64,000 bases of DNA, from the NCBI GenBank assembly GCA_024291935.2, contig CM044326.1:35897948-35961947 (forward strand), given 5' to 3'. This DNA is from Okapia johnstoni. Its lineage: Eukaryota; Chordata; Mammalia; Artiodactyla; Giraffidae. The notes below the pieces were generated by a model. It ran no database searches. It saw only the letters and a program-made list of their open reading frames with translations, and was not told the origin of the DNA. Positions within the stretch are counted from its first letter, which is position 1. The number at the start of each line of letters is the position of its first letter. Positions 1 to 11,061 of the stretch are shown one piece after another. The translations under genes were made by a program, and so were the position numbers.

Positions 1-30
1 TGCTTACCCAGCTTATTATCGCCAGGAACT

Positions 31-245
31 GGCTTCCCAGGTGGCGCTAGTGGTAAAGAACTCATCTGCTAATGCAGGAGAATGAGAGATGCTGGTTCAA
101 TCCCTGGGTCGGGAAGATCCCCTGGAGGAGGGCATGGCAACCTACTCCAGTATTCATGTCTGGAGAATCCCATGGACAGAGGAGCCTGGTGGGCTACCAT
201 CCATGGGGTTGCAAAGAGTCGGACATGACTGAAGTGACTTAGCAC
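31..245 (+). repeat. Bov-tA SINE with target-site duplication
   Basis: Starts GGCTTCCCAGGTGGCGCTAG and ends ...GTGACTTAGCAC, the Bov-tA pattern of a tRNA-like head plus BovB-derived tail. The direct repeat AGGAACTGGCT flanks it at 24-34 and 246-256. Confidence 0.95.
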
Positions 246-330
246 AGGAACTGGCTACCCTGGGAGGGGTAGTCTCTTCAATGTCAACAAGGCCCCAAGA
301 TGTCAGAGCGTCAGAATTATGGAAAACAAA
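246..330. repeat. Dispersed repeat, copy 1 (unidentified, LTR-like)
   Basis: Resembles 3799-3882 over about 80 bp (shared blocks include CCCCAAGATGTCA and GTCTCTTCA). On the - strand both copies translate to SDALTSWG..D.EETT, which shows common descent. It may be part of an endogenous retrovirus LTR, but I could not identify the family. Confidence 0.6.
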
Positions 331-559
331 TAGGTGTGAATAATACATCCGGCCCCGTGATGTTGTGACGTCATTTTAAGGACTCCTTGGGGATGATGAT
401 AGAGGAGGCTTTTAGAGTAGGGCATAAGTTTCCCTAAACAGCATGGAAAACATTTTATTGTGAGAACAGGAAGGAAAGAACACAGGTAGCAAGTATTAGG
501 TGTCCTTCTGAAACCGTGTAATTCTGACTGGGACTTGAACTTGAACATGATCTTTTAAC

Positions 560-1250
560 TGAGGTCATACACCTGCCCTTAGTACTTAATGAAGTTCAGG
601 TTCTTGATGTCTCATCGCAGAAAGAATCCAGTGAAAGACGAAGTGATAGGTAAGAAGTGGATTTATGCAGAGAGAAACACTCCACAGACAGAGTGTAGGC
701 CATTTCAGAAGGTGAGAACAGCCCTGGGATATGGGGTTAGTTTTTAATAGGGGTGGGTAATTCCTTAGGCTAATGAGTGGAGGGAATATTCCAGCTGTTT
801 TGGGGAAGGGGAGGGGATAGCATGGGCTTCCCAGGTGGTGCTAGTGGTAAAGAACCCACCTGCCAATGCAGGAGACAGAAGAAACTTGGGTTCCATCCCT
901 GGGTCGGGAAGATCTCCTGGAGGAGGGCCTAGCAACCCACTCTAGTATTCTTGCCTGAAGATTCCCATGGACAGAGGAGCCTGGCGGGCTGCAGTTCATG
1001 GGGTCACAAATAGTCAGACACTACTTGGCAACTGAACAACAATAACACCCAATAAAACAGATCTGAAATTTCCAGCGTCTCTAACAATATCTCCGTGGGA
1101 TTCTAGAGTGTGTTAAAAATACGAGAGATACATATGTTTTGCTGCTTTTGTCTGTTTTTCAACAATACTATCTTGGTGTGTTTTAGGGGGCAGTCACGTT
1201 ACTAGGGGCATGAGCTGACGGTCAGATAAAGTCTGTGTGAAGGAGGTGAG
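560..1250. repeat. Possible LTR fragment split by a Bov-tA
   Basis: The text around GCAGAAAGAATCCAGTGAAAGA has the look of a retroviral LTR segment; it is interrupted at 824-1045 by a Bov-tA. This is weak and family-level only. 331-560 shows nothing recognisable. Confidence 0.25.
824..1045 (+). repeat. Bov-tA SINE
   Basis: GGGCTTCCCAGGTGGTGCTA start, GGAAGATCTCCTGGAGGAGG middle and a BovB-like end with CTGAACAACAA. Confidence 0.95.
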
Positions 1251-1400
1251 GGGGACCGGTGTTGTGTGCAATCAAGAGGAAGAGGCAGTCGTCATGGTCC
1301 TGCTCGGCAGCTGGAGGGCGTAGAAGTGTTGCAGGGAGACGCCCGTTCTGACTCTGTGCTGGAACTCTTTTCTTTCTTTTTAAATATTTATTTATTTATT

Positions 1401-1703
1401 TGGCTGGATCTCTTTGCAGTCCAAGGGACTCCACCAAGAGTCTTCTCCAACACTGCAGTTCAGAAGCATCAATTCTTCGGCGCTCAGCTTTCTTTATGGT
1501 CCAACTCTCACATTCGTACAAGGCTACTGGAAAAAACATAGCTTTGACTAGACAGACCTTTGTTGGCCAAGTAATCTCTCTGCTTTTTAATATGCTGTCT
1601 AGGTTGGTTATAGCTTTTCTTCCAAGGAGCAACCATCTTTTAATTTCATGACTGCAGTCACCATCTGCAGTGATTTTGGAGCCCCCCAAAATAAAATCTG
1701 CTC
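1401..1703 (-). repeat. BovB LINE fragment
   Basis: Reverse orientation BovB 3' region. The - strand translation contains GGSKITADGDCSHEIKRWLL and KVCLVKAM, typical of the C-terminal part of the BovB ORF. Broken and truncated. Confidence 0.93.
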
Positions 1704-2075
1704 TAACTTGCATTGGGTCATATTAACTATTTTAATTGAGGGTCTGTGGGTTCCCATTTTATCAAATCAGTTTGTAGATGCAAAAGACATATTTTAATTT
1801 TAATTTATTTTTCATAGTGTTAGAGCATCTTTGCCCAATATGGGATATTTTAGGGCAAAGAGTACTATGACCATGGGAAATTTACATAAGGCTAGTGTTA
1901 AAGTGAATTATATTTATCTCCTCTTTATTTTATATTCAGTTTCTTCCCTAAGATTATAGGGGTCACAGTGCTCAAAGTTGGTGGGGTCCCCAGGTATGAC
2001 AATCTTTTGACCCCAGTAGTAAATCCCATGAAGTTTTGTCAGGCGGTGATGTTATTAATAGCAAATACTAAAGTT
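1704..2075. other. Unique AT-rich stretch
   Basis: No gene, SINE or LINE recognised here. Confidence 0.4.
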
Positions 2076-2085
2076 AATTTAGAAC

Positions 2086-2320
2086 CTGGGGCTTCTCTGG
2101 TAGCTCAGCTGGTAAAGAATCTGCCTGCAATACAGGAGACCCAGGTTCAATTCCTGGGTCAGGAAGATCTTCTAGAGAAGGGATAGGCTACCCGCTCCAG
2201 TATTCTTGGGCTTCCATGGTGGTTCACACAGTAAAGCATCTGCCTGCAATGTGGAACCCCTGAGTTTGATCCCTGGGTTGGGAAGATCCCCTGGAGAAGG
2301 GAATGGCTACCCACTCCAGT
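2086..2320 (+). repeat. Bov-tA dimeric SINE with target-site duplication
   Basis: Two head-like units in tandem (GCTTCTCTGGTAGCTCAGC and GCTTCCATGGTGGTTCACA), each followed by the GGAAGATC...CCCGCTCCAGT-type middle. The 10-bp direct repeat AATTTAGAAC flanks it at 2076-2085 and 2321-2330. Confidence 0.93.
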
Positions 2321-2352
2321 AATTTAGAACATATGTAATAGAATCGTGGATG

Positions 2353-2486
2353 CATGCTCAGCCCTTAAGTCATGTCCGACTCTTTGTGACTCCATGGGCT
2401 GTAGCCCACCAGGCTCCTCTGTCCATGGGATTTCCCAGGCAAGAATACTGGATTGGGTTGCCATTTCCTTCTCCAGGGGATCTTAT
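2353..2486 (-). repeat. Bov-tA SINE fragment
   Basis: Reverse orientation, from the BovB-like tail (CATGTCCGACTCTTTGTGAC) to TTCTCCAGGGGATCTT; the head is missing. Confidence 0.93.
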
Positions 2487-2559
2487 AGCAGCACAAAAGC
2501 TAACTGGTGCCTTTTAAATCTTTTTGTTAGATAAATTCTCTGGTGTTTTTGTTAGTATG

Positions 2560-2580
2560 GTTATATATATATATATATGT
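2560..2580. repeat. (TA)n microsatellite in AT-rich stretch
   Basis: A short alternating TA run inside AT-rich sequence that extends to about 2760. Confidence 0.85.
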
Positions 2581-3192
2581 AATGTATTAGTTTCTAAATT
2601 TTGTACCTCCAGTTGGGTGAAACTATGACTTTTAATTTAAGTGTATATGTAAAAATTATTATGTATTTTATAAATTATTAAAATATTTAAAATAGATATA
2701 CTTTATGCAAAATTTATTGTATATTTTATAGCTATGTATAAAATATATAATTTATGTATTCACCTTTTGCTTTCTCACCCTGTATCTAGGGCTTTGGTTT
2801 TTCTTCCTTTTTTCCTCTTCTCCACCACTTCTGTTTTTCTTTTCTTTGAGGCTTTTTGTTCTGGTTCATTCTGTGATTTTCAGTTTCTGGTTTGGGCTGA
2901 TAGGAATAAGGAGGGGCAGGAACCAGGGCCCAGTGGTCACCCTCAAGGCTGCAGCCACTGCCTGGGATGGTTCCTTAGGGCCCCCCTCCCCTTCCTCCCA
3001 CGCCTCCACCAGTGTGGTCCCTCCTATTCTGCTGGGTCAGGGGGAAACAGGACTGCAGCAAGGCAAACCACACAGCTACGGCCCTTCCCCCAGGCCCTGC
3101 TGGATGTCATGGTCCCTGGGGTGCGTGCCCTGGCAGGGTGATTCTGGCTTGCTCTACAGGCCAGGCGGAAAGGCAGCTCGGTTTGCCCACAC

Positions 3193-3275
3193 GCATCAGG
3201 GCTGCCAGGTTGGGCTCCCGGCCACAGCCCACACACTTGCATCAGGGCTGCCAGGTTGGGCTCCCGGCCACAGCA
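3193..3275. repeat. Tandem duplication, 46-bp period
   Basis: GCATCAGGGCTGCCAGGTTG starts at 3193 and again at 3239, with the next 16 bases also identical. A third, partial echo (GGCCACAGCACTTGG) lies near 3306. Confidence 0.9.
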
Positions 3276-3383
3276 CTTGGAGGGAAGTCACATCTGTCTC
3301 TCTTAGGCCACAGCACTTGGGGGCCTTTGTAAACTTAGCTGGTCAACAGGCAGGAGAAAATTTTTTAAAAAACATTTTTATTT

Positions 3384-3540
3384 TGGAGGCTCTCACCGGC
3401 TACGGTGGTGTGAACGTTGCCAAGTGCTCCAGGCTGCTTGTTTCAGTAGTCGTGGCTCATGGTCTTTGGAGCACAGGCTCAGTAGCTGTGGCACCGGGGC
3501 TTAGTTGCTCCGAGGCATGTGGGATCTTCCCACCTATAGG
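3384..3540 (-). repeat. CHR-type tRNA-derived SINE, truncated
   Basis: Reverse-orientation signature GTGGCACCGGGGCTTAGTTG and GGCATGTGGGATCTTCCC. It is cut by the Bov-tA that follows. Confidence 0.8.
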
Positions 3541-3542
3541 AA

Positions 3543-3756
3543 GGGGGTTTCCCTGGTGGCTCAGACTGTAAAGAGTCTACCTGCAATGCGGGAGACCCAG
3601 GTTCGATCCCTGGGTTGGGAAATCCCCTGGAGAAGGAAAGGGCAACCTATTCCAGTATTCTTGCCTGGAGAATTCCATGGACAGAGGAGGCTGGCAGGCC
3701 ACAGTCCATGGGTTGCAAAGAGTCGGACATGATTGAGCGACTAACACTGGACTGGC
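3543..3756 (+). repeat. Bov-tA SINE with target-site duplication
   Basis: Full Bov-tA (TTTCCCTGGTGGCTCAGACT start). The 10-bp direct repeat CCTATAGGAA lies at 3533-3542 and 3757-3766. It inserted next to an older CHR-type SINE. Confidence 0.95.
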
Positions 3757-3798
3757 CCTATAGGAAAGGCATACTCCTGGGCTAGGCTTTCACCATCT

Positions 3799-3882
3799 CT
3801 AGGAACTGGCCAGCCCTGGAGGGTGGTCTCTTCAGGGTCAGCAATGCCCCAAGATGTCAAAGCATCAGAAATACAGAAAATC
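3799..3882. repeat. Dispersed repeat, copy 2 (unidentified, LTR-like)
   Basis: Related to 246-330. It is interrupted at its end by a CHR-type SINE. Confidence 0.6.
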
Positions 3883-3884
3883 GA

Positions 3885-4228
3885 GACTCCCCTGGTGGTA
3901 CAGTGGATAAGAATCCGCCTGCTAATGCAGGGGACACAGGTTCGATCCCTGGTCTGGGGAGATTTCACATGCCTCAGAGCAATGAAGCTGCTGCACCACA
4001 ATGAACCCGGGATCTAGAGCCCATGAGCTGAAATGACTGAATCCATGCTTAGAGCCTGTGCTCTGCAACAAGAATTGCCACTGCAATGAGACACCTGGAC
4101 ACTGCAATGAAGAGTAGCCCCCGCTCGCTGTGATTGGAGAATAGTCCGTGCAGCCACAAAGACCCAGTGCAACCAAAAAAGAATAAGTAAATAAAATATA
4201 AAATAAAATAGAAAGCATTATAAAAAAA
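3885..4228 (+). repeat. CHR-type SINE
   Basis: GACTCCCCTGGTGGTACAGT head, GGTTCGATCCCTGGTCTGGG B-box region, then GAGCAATGAAGC and GACCCAGTGCAACCAAAAAA tail. Near-repeats AGAAATACAGAAAAT and AGAAATACAAAAAAT flank it and look like a target-site duplication. Confidence 0.88.
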
Positions 4229-5404
4229 GAAATACAAAAAATGCAAAAGCTCAGATGAGGCACCCGTTGGTGTAAGTTCCGGTGCTGTTGTTTGATCTCG
4301 TCACACCTTCTAGCAGGTGAATTGGCCCTCAGACATGATCTGTCTGTTCTCACGTGGTTGGAGACTGGCGTTGTCTGCAGGACTGGGCTCCTACCAGTAA
4401 AGCTGCTATGAACATTCCTGCACACGTCTTTGGTGAATGTCATTTGCGTTTCTTTGCACAATGTCCCCAGGAGTGAAAGAACCCCCATCATGATGGAGGT
4501 TGAGCTTCAGTAGATTTTGCAGCGGAGTTTGCCAAACTGGCTGAACCAAGCTTTCCTCTTGTTGATACCCTCTTCTGTCTGAAAACTCATGTCTTTCCTT
4601 TGTTCTGGGGAATTTATCACATGTTTGATGTGACTCATTCATTCTCTCATTTAACAAATTGTTATTAAGGTCATCTCCTATGCTAGAAACTCTTTTGGGC
4701 ATTAGAGGTGAAGAGTTGCACCCCAGGAAGCAAGACACTCTAGAGGAGGGAGCAGATGGTAAGCAAATTTGCACATGATGTAACAATGTATGTCAGGCTG
4801 GCAGAATCATCCATACCTACAGTTACATTACAGTTTCAGTGGGAGATTATTTCTTCGAAGAAGAAAAGGCAGGGGAAGAGTAAATGTTGCCTTTCCTTCA
4901 TTCTCTCTCTCCTTCTAGAAATCTCATTAAAAGGATGTTGGTTTTCTACTCCTGCTCTTCAGTTCTCTTCTTTTACATGCCTTCATTTCAACAGAGGTTT
5001 CCTCCCTACATGTGGCTGTGCTGTTTGGCATGCTTTGTGGGGCAGCAAGCACTGTGTTAAGACTTATGGGCGTAGGTGCTTCCTGCTCCTCACAGGCAGC
5101 TGAAGACACCAGAGCACCCTGACCAAGAGCCTCTGGTCAGGGTCCCTCCTGGGGGTCAGTGAACCCCCCCACTGGGGCTGGCGCCCAGCTTAGAGGAAGT
5201 GGGGGCTGAAGGAGGTACAGGAGTCATGGAAGAGTGGCTGGCCTTGTTGGTTTCCTTTCAGTTACCACCAGCAAAAGTCTCTGTTTTTTAATGCTGTTAG
5301 GGATTTAACAACAACAATTACATGTATATGCATATGTCTGTGTGTATCTGTATATGTAGGTAAGTATAGGTATATGTATATTTTATACACTTCATTTTTA
5401 TTTT
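4229..5404. other. Unique stretch upstream of DEGS2
   Basis: No gene or interspersed repeat recognised. 5300-5400 has TATATG/TATG-rich low-complexity sequence. Confidence 0.4.
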
Positions 5405-5536
5405 AATTAATTAATTTTTTTTTTTTTGGCCACACTGTGTGGCATGCAGTCTCTCAGTTCCCCAACCAGGGGCTGAACTTATTTTCCCTGCAGAGGAAGA
5501 GAGGAGTCCTAACCAGTGGACCACCAGGGAGGTCCC
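5405..5536 (-). repeat. CHR-type SINE
   Basis: Reverse orientation: poly-T, GGCCACACTGTGTGGCATGC, then CCTAACCAGTGGACCACCAG GGAGGTCCCT. Confidence 0.9.
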
Positions 5537-5949
5537 TACACTTCATTTTTAAATAAACTTTAACATCTGGTTTAGATTTACAGAAAACCTGTGAAAACAG
5601 TATTGATGGTTCCAGAGCCTCTACACCCAATTCTCTTTATATCTATAAGATATTAACATAAGCTAATGTATCAGAAAAATGAACATTTTTAATGTTAATA
5701 CATTATCATCAACTGAAGTCCAAACTTTATTCAGATTCCTTTAGTTTTTACCTAATTCCCATTTTCTGGTCCAGGATCCCACATAGGACACCACATTGCA
5801 AGCAGATATGCAGTTTCGTTCATTTCCAGGACCTGAGACCTGGTGGGCAGGCTGGTGCACGTGCTCTGAGTGGGTTCGCCATCTTGAAGCTGAGTCTCTG
5901 TGGTCCAAGCTGACCTTGGGAAACTGGGGATTACTCAGGATTGGAAAAA

Positions 5950-6648
5950 CCTGGTTTAAAATTCAACATTCAGAAAACAAAGATCATGTCATCCGGTCCC
6001 ATCACTTCATCACAAATAGACGGGGGAAAAGCGGAAAGAGTGGTAGATTTTATATTTTTGGGCTCCAACACCACTGCGGACTGTGACTGCAGCCAGCCAC
6101 GAAATTAAAAGATGCTTGCTCCTTGGCAGAAAAGATATACAAACCCAGACAACGTATTAAAAAGCAGAGACATCACTTTGCCAACAAAGATCCATATAGT
6201 CAAAGCTATGGTTTTTCCAGTAGTCATGTACGGATGTGAGAGCTGGACCATAAAGAAGGCTGAGTGATGAAAAATTGATGCTTTTGTGGTGTTGGGAGAA
6301 GACTCTTGAGAGTCTCTTGAACAGCAAGGAGAGCCAACGAGTCCATCCTAAAGGAAATCAACCCTGAATATTCATTGGAAGGACTGATGCTGAAGCTGAA
6401 GCTCCAATCCTTTGGCCACCTGATGCGAAGAACTGACTCATTGGAAAAGACCATGATGCTGGGAAAGATTGAAGGCAGGAGGAGAAGGGGACAACAGAGG
6501 ATGAGATGGTTGGATGGCATCACTGACTCAATAGACATGAGTGTGAACAAGATGGTGAAGGACAGGGAAGCCTGCCGTGTGGTAGCCCATGAGGTCATAA
6601 CTTAGCATGAATCGGACATGACTTAGCAACTGAACAACAACAGGATTG
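5950..6648 (+). repeat. BovB LINE 3' fragment
   Basis: Forward orientation from ATTCAACATTCAGAAAACAA through GCTGGACCATAAAGAAGGCT to a 3' end with CTGAACAACAAC. The reading frame is shifted and interrupted. Confidence 0.95.
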
Positions 6649-6967
6649 AAAGTCATGAACTTTTATCCCACTCCCAGGTCTCTCTCCAGTCTATCCTTTG
6701 ACTTGTCCCCTTTTCGACCTCAATTTTCTCATCTGTAAAATGAAGCCATTGGGCTAGTGTCAACTGGACAGGCGGAGTCCTGGGGTCCATCTGTGAGTGG
6801 GTTTCTGATCTCTGTCCTGGGCAGAGGGGGCTGGCAGGCATGGTGGTGCCCAGAGGGCAGAGCTGGCACCCAGATCTCACTGGTTGTAACATGGGGCTGA
6901 CCCTCTGACTTCGGGCTTTTAAAGTCAAAGATCAGGGGCGTGTCCCAGCTTTCCTGCTTATTCCGAA

Positions 6968-7190
6968 AAGTGAAAGAAAGTAAAAGTGTTCATTGCTCAC
7001 TGGTGTCCGCGTCTTGCGATCCCCATGAACTGCAGCCCACCAGACTCCTCTGTCTGTGGAACTGTCCAGGCAAGAACACTGGAGTGGGTTGCCATTCCCT
7101 TCTCCAGGGGATCTTCCCCACCCAGGGGTTGAACCTAGTCTCCTGCATTGCAGGAAGATTCTTTACTGTCTCAGTCATCAGGGAAGCTTA
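6968..7190 (-). repeat. Bov-tA SINE
   Basis: Reverse orientation with GATCCCCATGAACTGCAGCC, TTCTCCAGGGGATCTTCCCC and CAGTCATCAGGGAAGC. Confidence 0.93.
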
Positions 7191-8176
7191 TTCTGAGGCC
7201 CTCTTTATCTCTGAGCCTCGGTTTACCCATCTGTAAAGTGGCTGCTGTTGGGATGACTGCTATGGCTCTCTCTGGCTGTGAGTAGAGCAGGTTGCCCTGG
7301 GAGATGCTGAGCTCTCCGTTCCCAGAGGTGTGCAAGCCAAGAAGATGATACTGTTGGGTGGTGCGGGGGGTGGTGGTGACCCAAGGCTCTAAGCACGTCC
7401 CTTTTGGACAGGGAAGCCAGCCTCCGCACTGGCCCATTTTCCTACCCTTGACTCTGGGGCAGGTGGCTGGCTGCCACGGTGTGCCCACATAGTTGCTTCC
7501 CTTGTCATCTCATGCCAGGACTGCCTCTGGCCCTAGGCTGAGGGCGGTCTGCCAAATGTACCACACCCCTGGCCACAGACTTGCAGGAGACTGGGGGTGA
7601 TGCTCGCCATCATTTCCTGCCTGCCTTGTGGTTCCTCTGACTTCCAGGTCAGTCTGCTTCCCCAGGCAGCTCCTGCAGGCGGGGCTCCAGTACACAAGGC
7701 ACACCATGCAAAGCCCCAAAGGAGCAAGAGGAGGACGGCAGGGATCCCTGAGAAGGAGAAAAATGAGGAGCCCTGTGCCCTGACTCCCCCCAAACCAGAC
7801 TCTCCATTCTGACAAGGTTTGGGTTCTTCCAAGTCCCAGCCTTTGCACCATCCATTGACTCTACCACCAATGCCCTTGGCCTTGTTTAGCTGTTGAACTC
7901 CTACCCGCCCTTTGAGACCTAATACAAAAATCCCTGGACTGTGCCCTGGCTGTCTCAGGACCTACCTGTGTCCGGGCACGTATCATCCTGAGTTGTAATT
8001 GGCCTCTTCCGTGCCCGTGTCCTTGTCCCTGGCTTTCCCTGAAGGCGGGGATGGGGCTGACTCACCTTCCCGAGGCTGCAGACTCCTCATCACCTGCCCT
8101 CTGCCTGATTGCATGGAAGGAGTGCGTAGGGACAGGGCGGATCGCTGTGACGAACCTTTCCCGAGCTCCTTCTGTT
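7191..8176. other. Unique stretch between SINEs, upstream of DEGS2
   Basis: MIR-like wording (TTACCCATCTGTAAAGTGG) near 7220; otherwise no gene or repeat recognised. Confidence 0.4.
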
Positions 8177-8295
8177 TGTGTTTGTTTGTTTGTTTCGGCT
8201 GCAAGGCGGGGCCTGCGGGCCTGCGGGCATGCCTCCACACCTTCTGCAGTGGTACCGCGGAGTCTTAACCCCTGGACCGCCAGGGAAGCCTCCCT
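8177..8295 (-). repeat. CHR-type SINE at the edge of the DEGS2 CpG island
   Basis: Reverse orientation: TTTGTTTGTTTCGGCTGCAA, then GCGGAGTCTTAACCCCTGGA and CCGCCAGGGAAGCCTCCC. Confidence 0.88.
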
Positions 8296-8319
8296 TTCTT
8301 TTCACGCGCACAACACAGC

Positions 8320-8880
8320 CGTCTAATCCCTACCCTCCAACCCCTGACCCGGGCCGGGGGGCGCGGCGGGGCGGGGGACACGCGCCTCACTGGCGGGTCC
8401 GTCGGGGCAGGGGAGGCGGGAGCGCGAGTGGCTCTGGGCCGCCGAGAGAACAGGCGCCCAGCCGCGATGCGGGCCCCGGGGGGAAGCCCCGGGGGCACCC
8501 GGGCGTCCCCCGCACACCCCCGGGGCCCCCGAGCGCCGAACCGGTCCGGGGCACTCTGCGCAGCAGGGCCGCTCAGAGCTGCGCTCCCAGCCCCACCATG
8601 GGCAACAGCGCGGGCCGCAGCGACTTCGAGTGGGTCTACACGGACCAGCCTCACACGCAGCGGCGCAAGATGCTCCCATCCCGGCTGTGGGACGGGAGCC
8701 CCTCCCGGGACTCGAGGCGCACAGGTCAGCCCAGGGACCGTCTTTGTGAGGGATGCGCCGCCCCCGCCCGCGAAGGCAGCTCCGTGGCCACCTGTCGTCC
8801 GCCGCACCCTGGGCTCCCCTGCGCGCGGAGCGCCGGCTCCCGGCGGCCCCGCCAGAGAGGCGCCAAGCCCAGCCCCAATA
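8320..8880 (+). promoter_or_regulatory. CpG island / promoter region of DEGS2
   Basis: This stretch is extremely GC-rich and dense in CpG, unlike the flanks, and it surrounds the DEGS2 start codon. GC-box-like runs of GGGCGGGG type lie at about 8350-8400. No TATA box is evident, which fits a CpG-island promoter with dispersed start sites. The transcription start cannot be read from the sequence. A CHR-type SINE ends at about 8295, directly at the upstream edge of the island. The island probably extends from the 5' UTR into the start of intron 1. Confidence 0.75.
8598..8724 (+). CDS. DEGS2: DEGS2 exon 1 coding part (donor uncertain)
   Basis: The ATG at 8598 sits in a good Kozak context (CCCCACCATGG). 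The frame opens with MGNSAGRSDFEWVYTDQPHT, the conserved N-terminus of DEGS1/DEGS2. Gly2 with Ser5-like spacing is the N-myristoylation pattern known for DEGS1. In human the exon ends after QRRKEIL plus one base. Here the codons run QRRKML and no GT follows at the equivalent position; the Glu codon is also missing. The first later donor in the required phase is CACAG|GTCAGC at 8725, which would add about 15 extra residues. A second, TTT|GTGAGG at 8746, is also in phase. The end given is the first candidate. A derived change or an assembly error are both possible. Confidence 0.75.
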
Positions 8881-11061
8881 TCAGGCTTTAGGGCAGAATG
8901 AACGCCTTGAAGGAAGCAAAGCTGAACGAGAGACAACTTATTTGAAAACAAACAACAAACAAAGATCTGTCCTTTTATTTTGTAGCCCAAGGTACGGTTT
9001 CCCCTCTCTGTTACGTAGTGTCCTGGAAAGTCATTTTTACTTACCCAGTCACCCATCCTGTGGACTCACCCACCCTGCAGGCTTCATCAGTCTCTCAGAA
9101 GGACCCAGAACGTATGGTTCCTTTGCCCACGATTAGGGGTTCAAGGACTCGCACCTCCAGAGCAGCTTCTGCTAGGTGCCACCAAGTCGCCTTTGCAGCC
9201 AGATCGGCTTCCAGGTGAACACGGTCCCTCTCCCCAAAGTCGGTCACCGTTCCACACCCTCACCCACACCTGCAGTTGGCAAAAGTCTTTAATCTTTGCC
9301 AAGCAGGTTGACAAAACAATACTATTTCATTATGACTTTAATGTTTAATTTGATGATTGCTTTCAGTGTCTCATTGGCCATTTAAATTTGTGTTTTGCTT
9401 TCTCTTGGGTTGGTGTTTTGCTTGTTGAGTTGCTAGAGCTCTTTGTATCGAGGTTTTTAACCCTTAGTCTTATACAATACACTGCAAATCTTCTTCCGTT
9501 TATAATCACAGGAGCTTTTTTTTTAAAAAAAATGCACTTGAATAGATTGGATCTTTTCTTTAGAATTTTCTCTTTTGTGTCTTCCTGCTCCACCCCAAAG
9601 CTAGGGAAGTATCATCCTATTCCTTTTAAACCTTTCAGACACTGAGTGGTTAATGCAGGGCTGTACCCTGCTGTTGCTGGGGTTCCAGGGCCTGGAGACC
9701 CCTGGGTGGGTCTGTGGATCAGTGATTTTCTCCTGTGAAGTGAGCGATAACCCTGCACTGTGTGTGGCCCCAGTAGGGGCAGCATCGTCTGCTGCACTTG
9801 CGAACTTCCTGCAGGTGGCAGGTGGCTCAGAGGATTCTGCCGGGCTGTGTTTCCTTCCCCTCCCTGGGCTCTCCCACCCCCCCCTTACAGGACTCACTGC
9901 GCACCTGGCCCCAGGTGGAGAAGGCTGGGGGATGTAGTCTGGCCCACAGAGCTGCCTGGAGGGATGCAGACACTCTGGACTGCAGCCTGACTTCCCCAGT
10001 CTGCATAATGGGCACAGTCATCCTTTCTGGCAGAGTGGGTATGAGGATAAAAGGAAATGTTGGGTGAGAGGTGCTCCAGTGTGGTACCCAGCAAGCCAGG
10101 ACGTGGAGAAGGAGTCCTCTCTGAAGAGAGAAGCCACGGTCCCTGAAACTAATCCAGGAAGCATCCTGGATGGGATGGGTGGGAACCCTGGAAGACCTGG
10201 AGAAGAGGGCGGCGACTTGGGCCAGGGCGGGGACAGCACAAGTTCTCAAGGGCGCTTTGCAGATTCCCACTCTGCGCTGGGTGCTGGGGTTCCTCCCCAC
10301 ACAGCCAGTTTTGAGCTAACGAACTTGGAATGTGTCGTCCTCCCTCCCTCCCAGGCATTGCGCTTGCGGTTCCTCCACCCCAGAGTCCTTCCTGCCTGCC
10401 CTACTCGCTCAAGCTCAGCTCTCCCTCCTGCAGGAACAGCCCCCTCCTGGCCTGGGTTGGGGGAGGGTGCTCCAGTGGGATTCCTCTTCCAGCCCATCAT
10501 CAGGTCTTTATCTCTTGGAGGCAGGTTTCCAGACCTGGAAGGTTTGTAGACCTTGATTGTGAGTCAGGACCACACCCACTCATCAGCTTTGTGACCCTGG
10601 GCGGGTCAATAAGCAGATGAAGAAACTGAGGTCTGATTGAATTAAACGGGTTAATTGTAGTGCTTTCTTTGTGGAGGTGTTGTGGCGATTAAATGAGGTG
10701 GTGGTAAGTGTTTTGCCACCATCCAATCAATGTTAGCTGCTCTCTTGCAGGAAGGCTCTGTGATTTCCCCAAGGACGGGGGTGAGTGCTCTCCCATCTCT
10801 GTTTGCCTGTTTTCTTCCATCTGCTGTTTCCCAGCCTAAGAAAAACCCTACATGTAACTGTCGGCCTCTCTTTACAGGGGAGGCCCCAGAGTGGGGCTCA
10901 GAGAGGGAAAGTGACTTGCCCAGGGCCACACAGCTCAGAGGCCACAGAGGCCAAGTTGGTGTTCAGGCAGGGATGTGCCCCAGTCCTAGCCAGCTGGCTG
11001 CCGTGGCCCAGGCCCAGCTCCCTGGGGGCCGCTGGACGCTCCTAAAGAGCCTCACCTCTTG

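Noticed and set aside
31..110. tRNA gene-like A and B boxes in the many SINE heads
   Set aside because: These are SINE promoter relics. They lack a full cloverleaf and recur throughout the window.
8669..8680. An AT-AC (U12) intron starting at AAG|ATGCTC in DEGS2 exon 1
   Set aside because: It does not resemble the U12 donor consensus ATATCCTT, and exon 2 has an ordinary CAG acceptor with a pyrimidine tract.
8265..9056. A 263-codon open frame on the - strand across the CpG island
   Set aside because: GC-rich antisense of exon 1 and the promoter. The frame is rich in Arg, Gly, Ala and Pro with no known domain.
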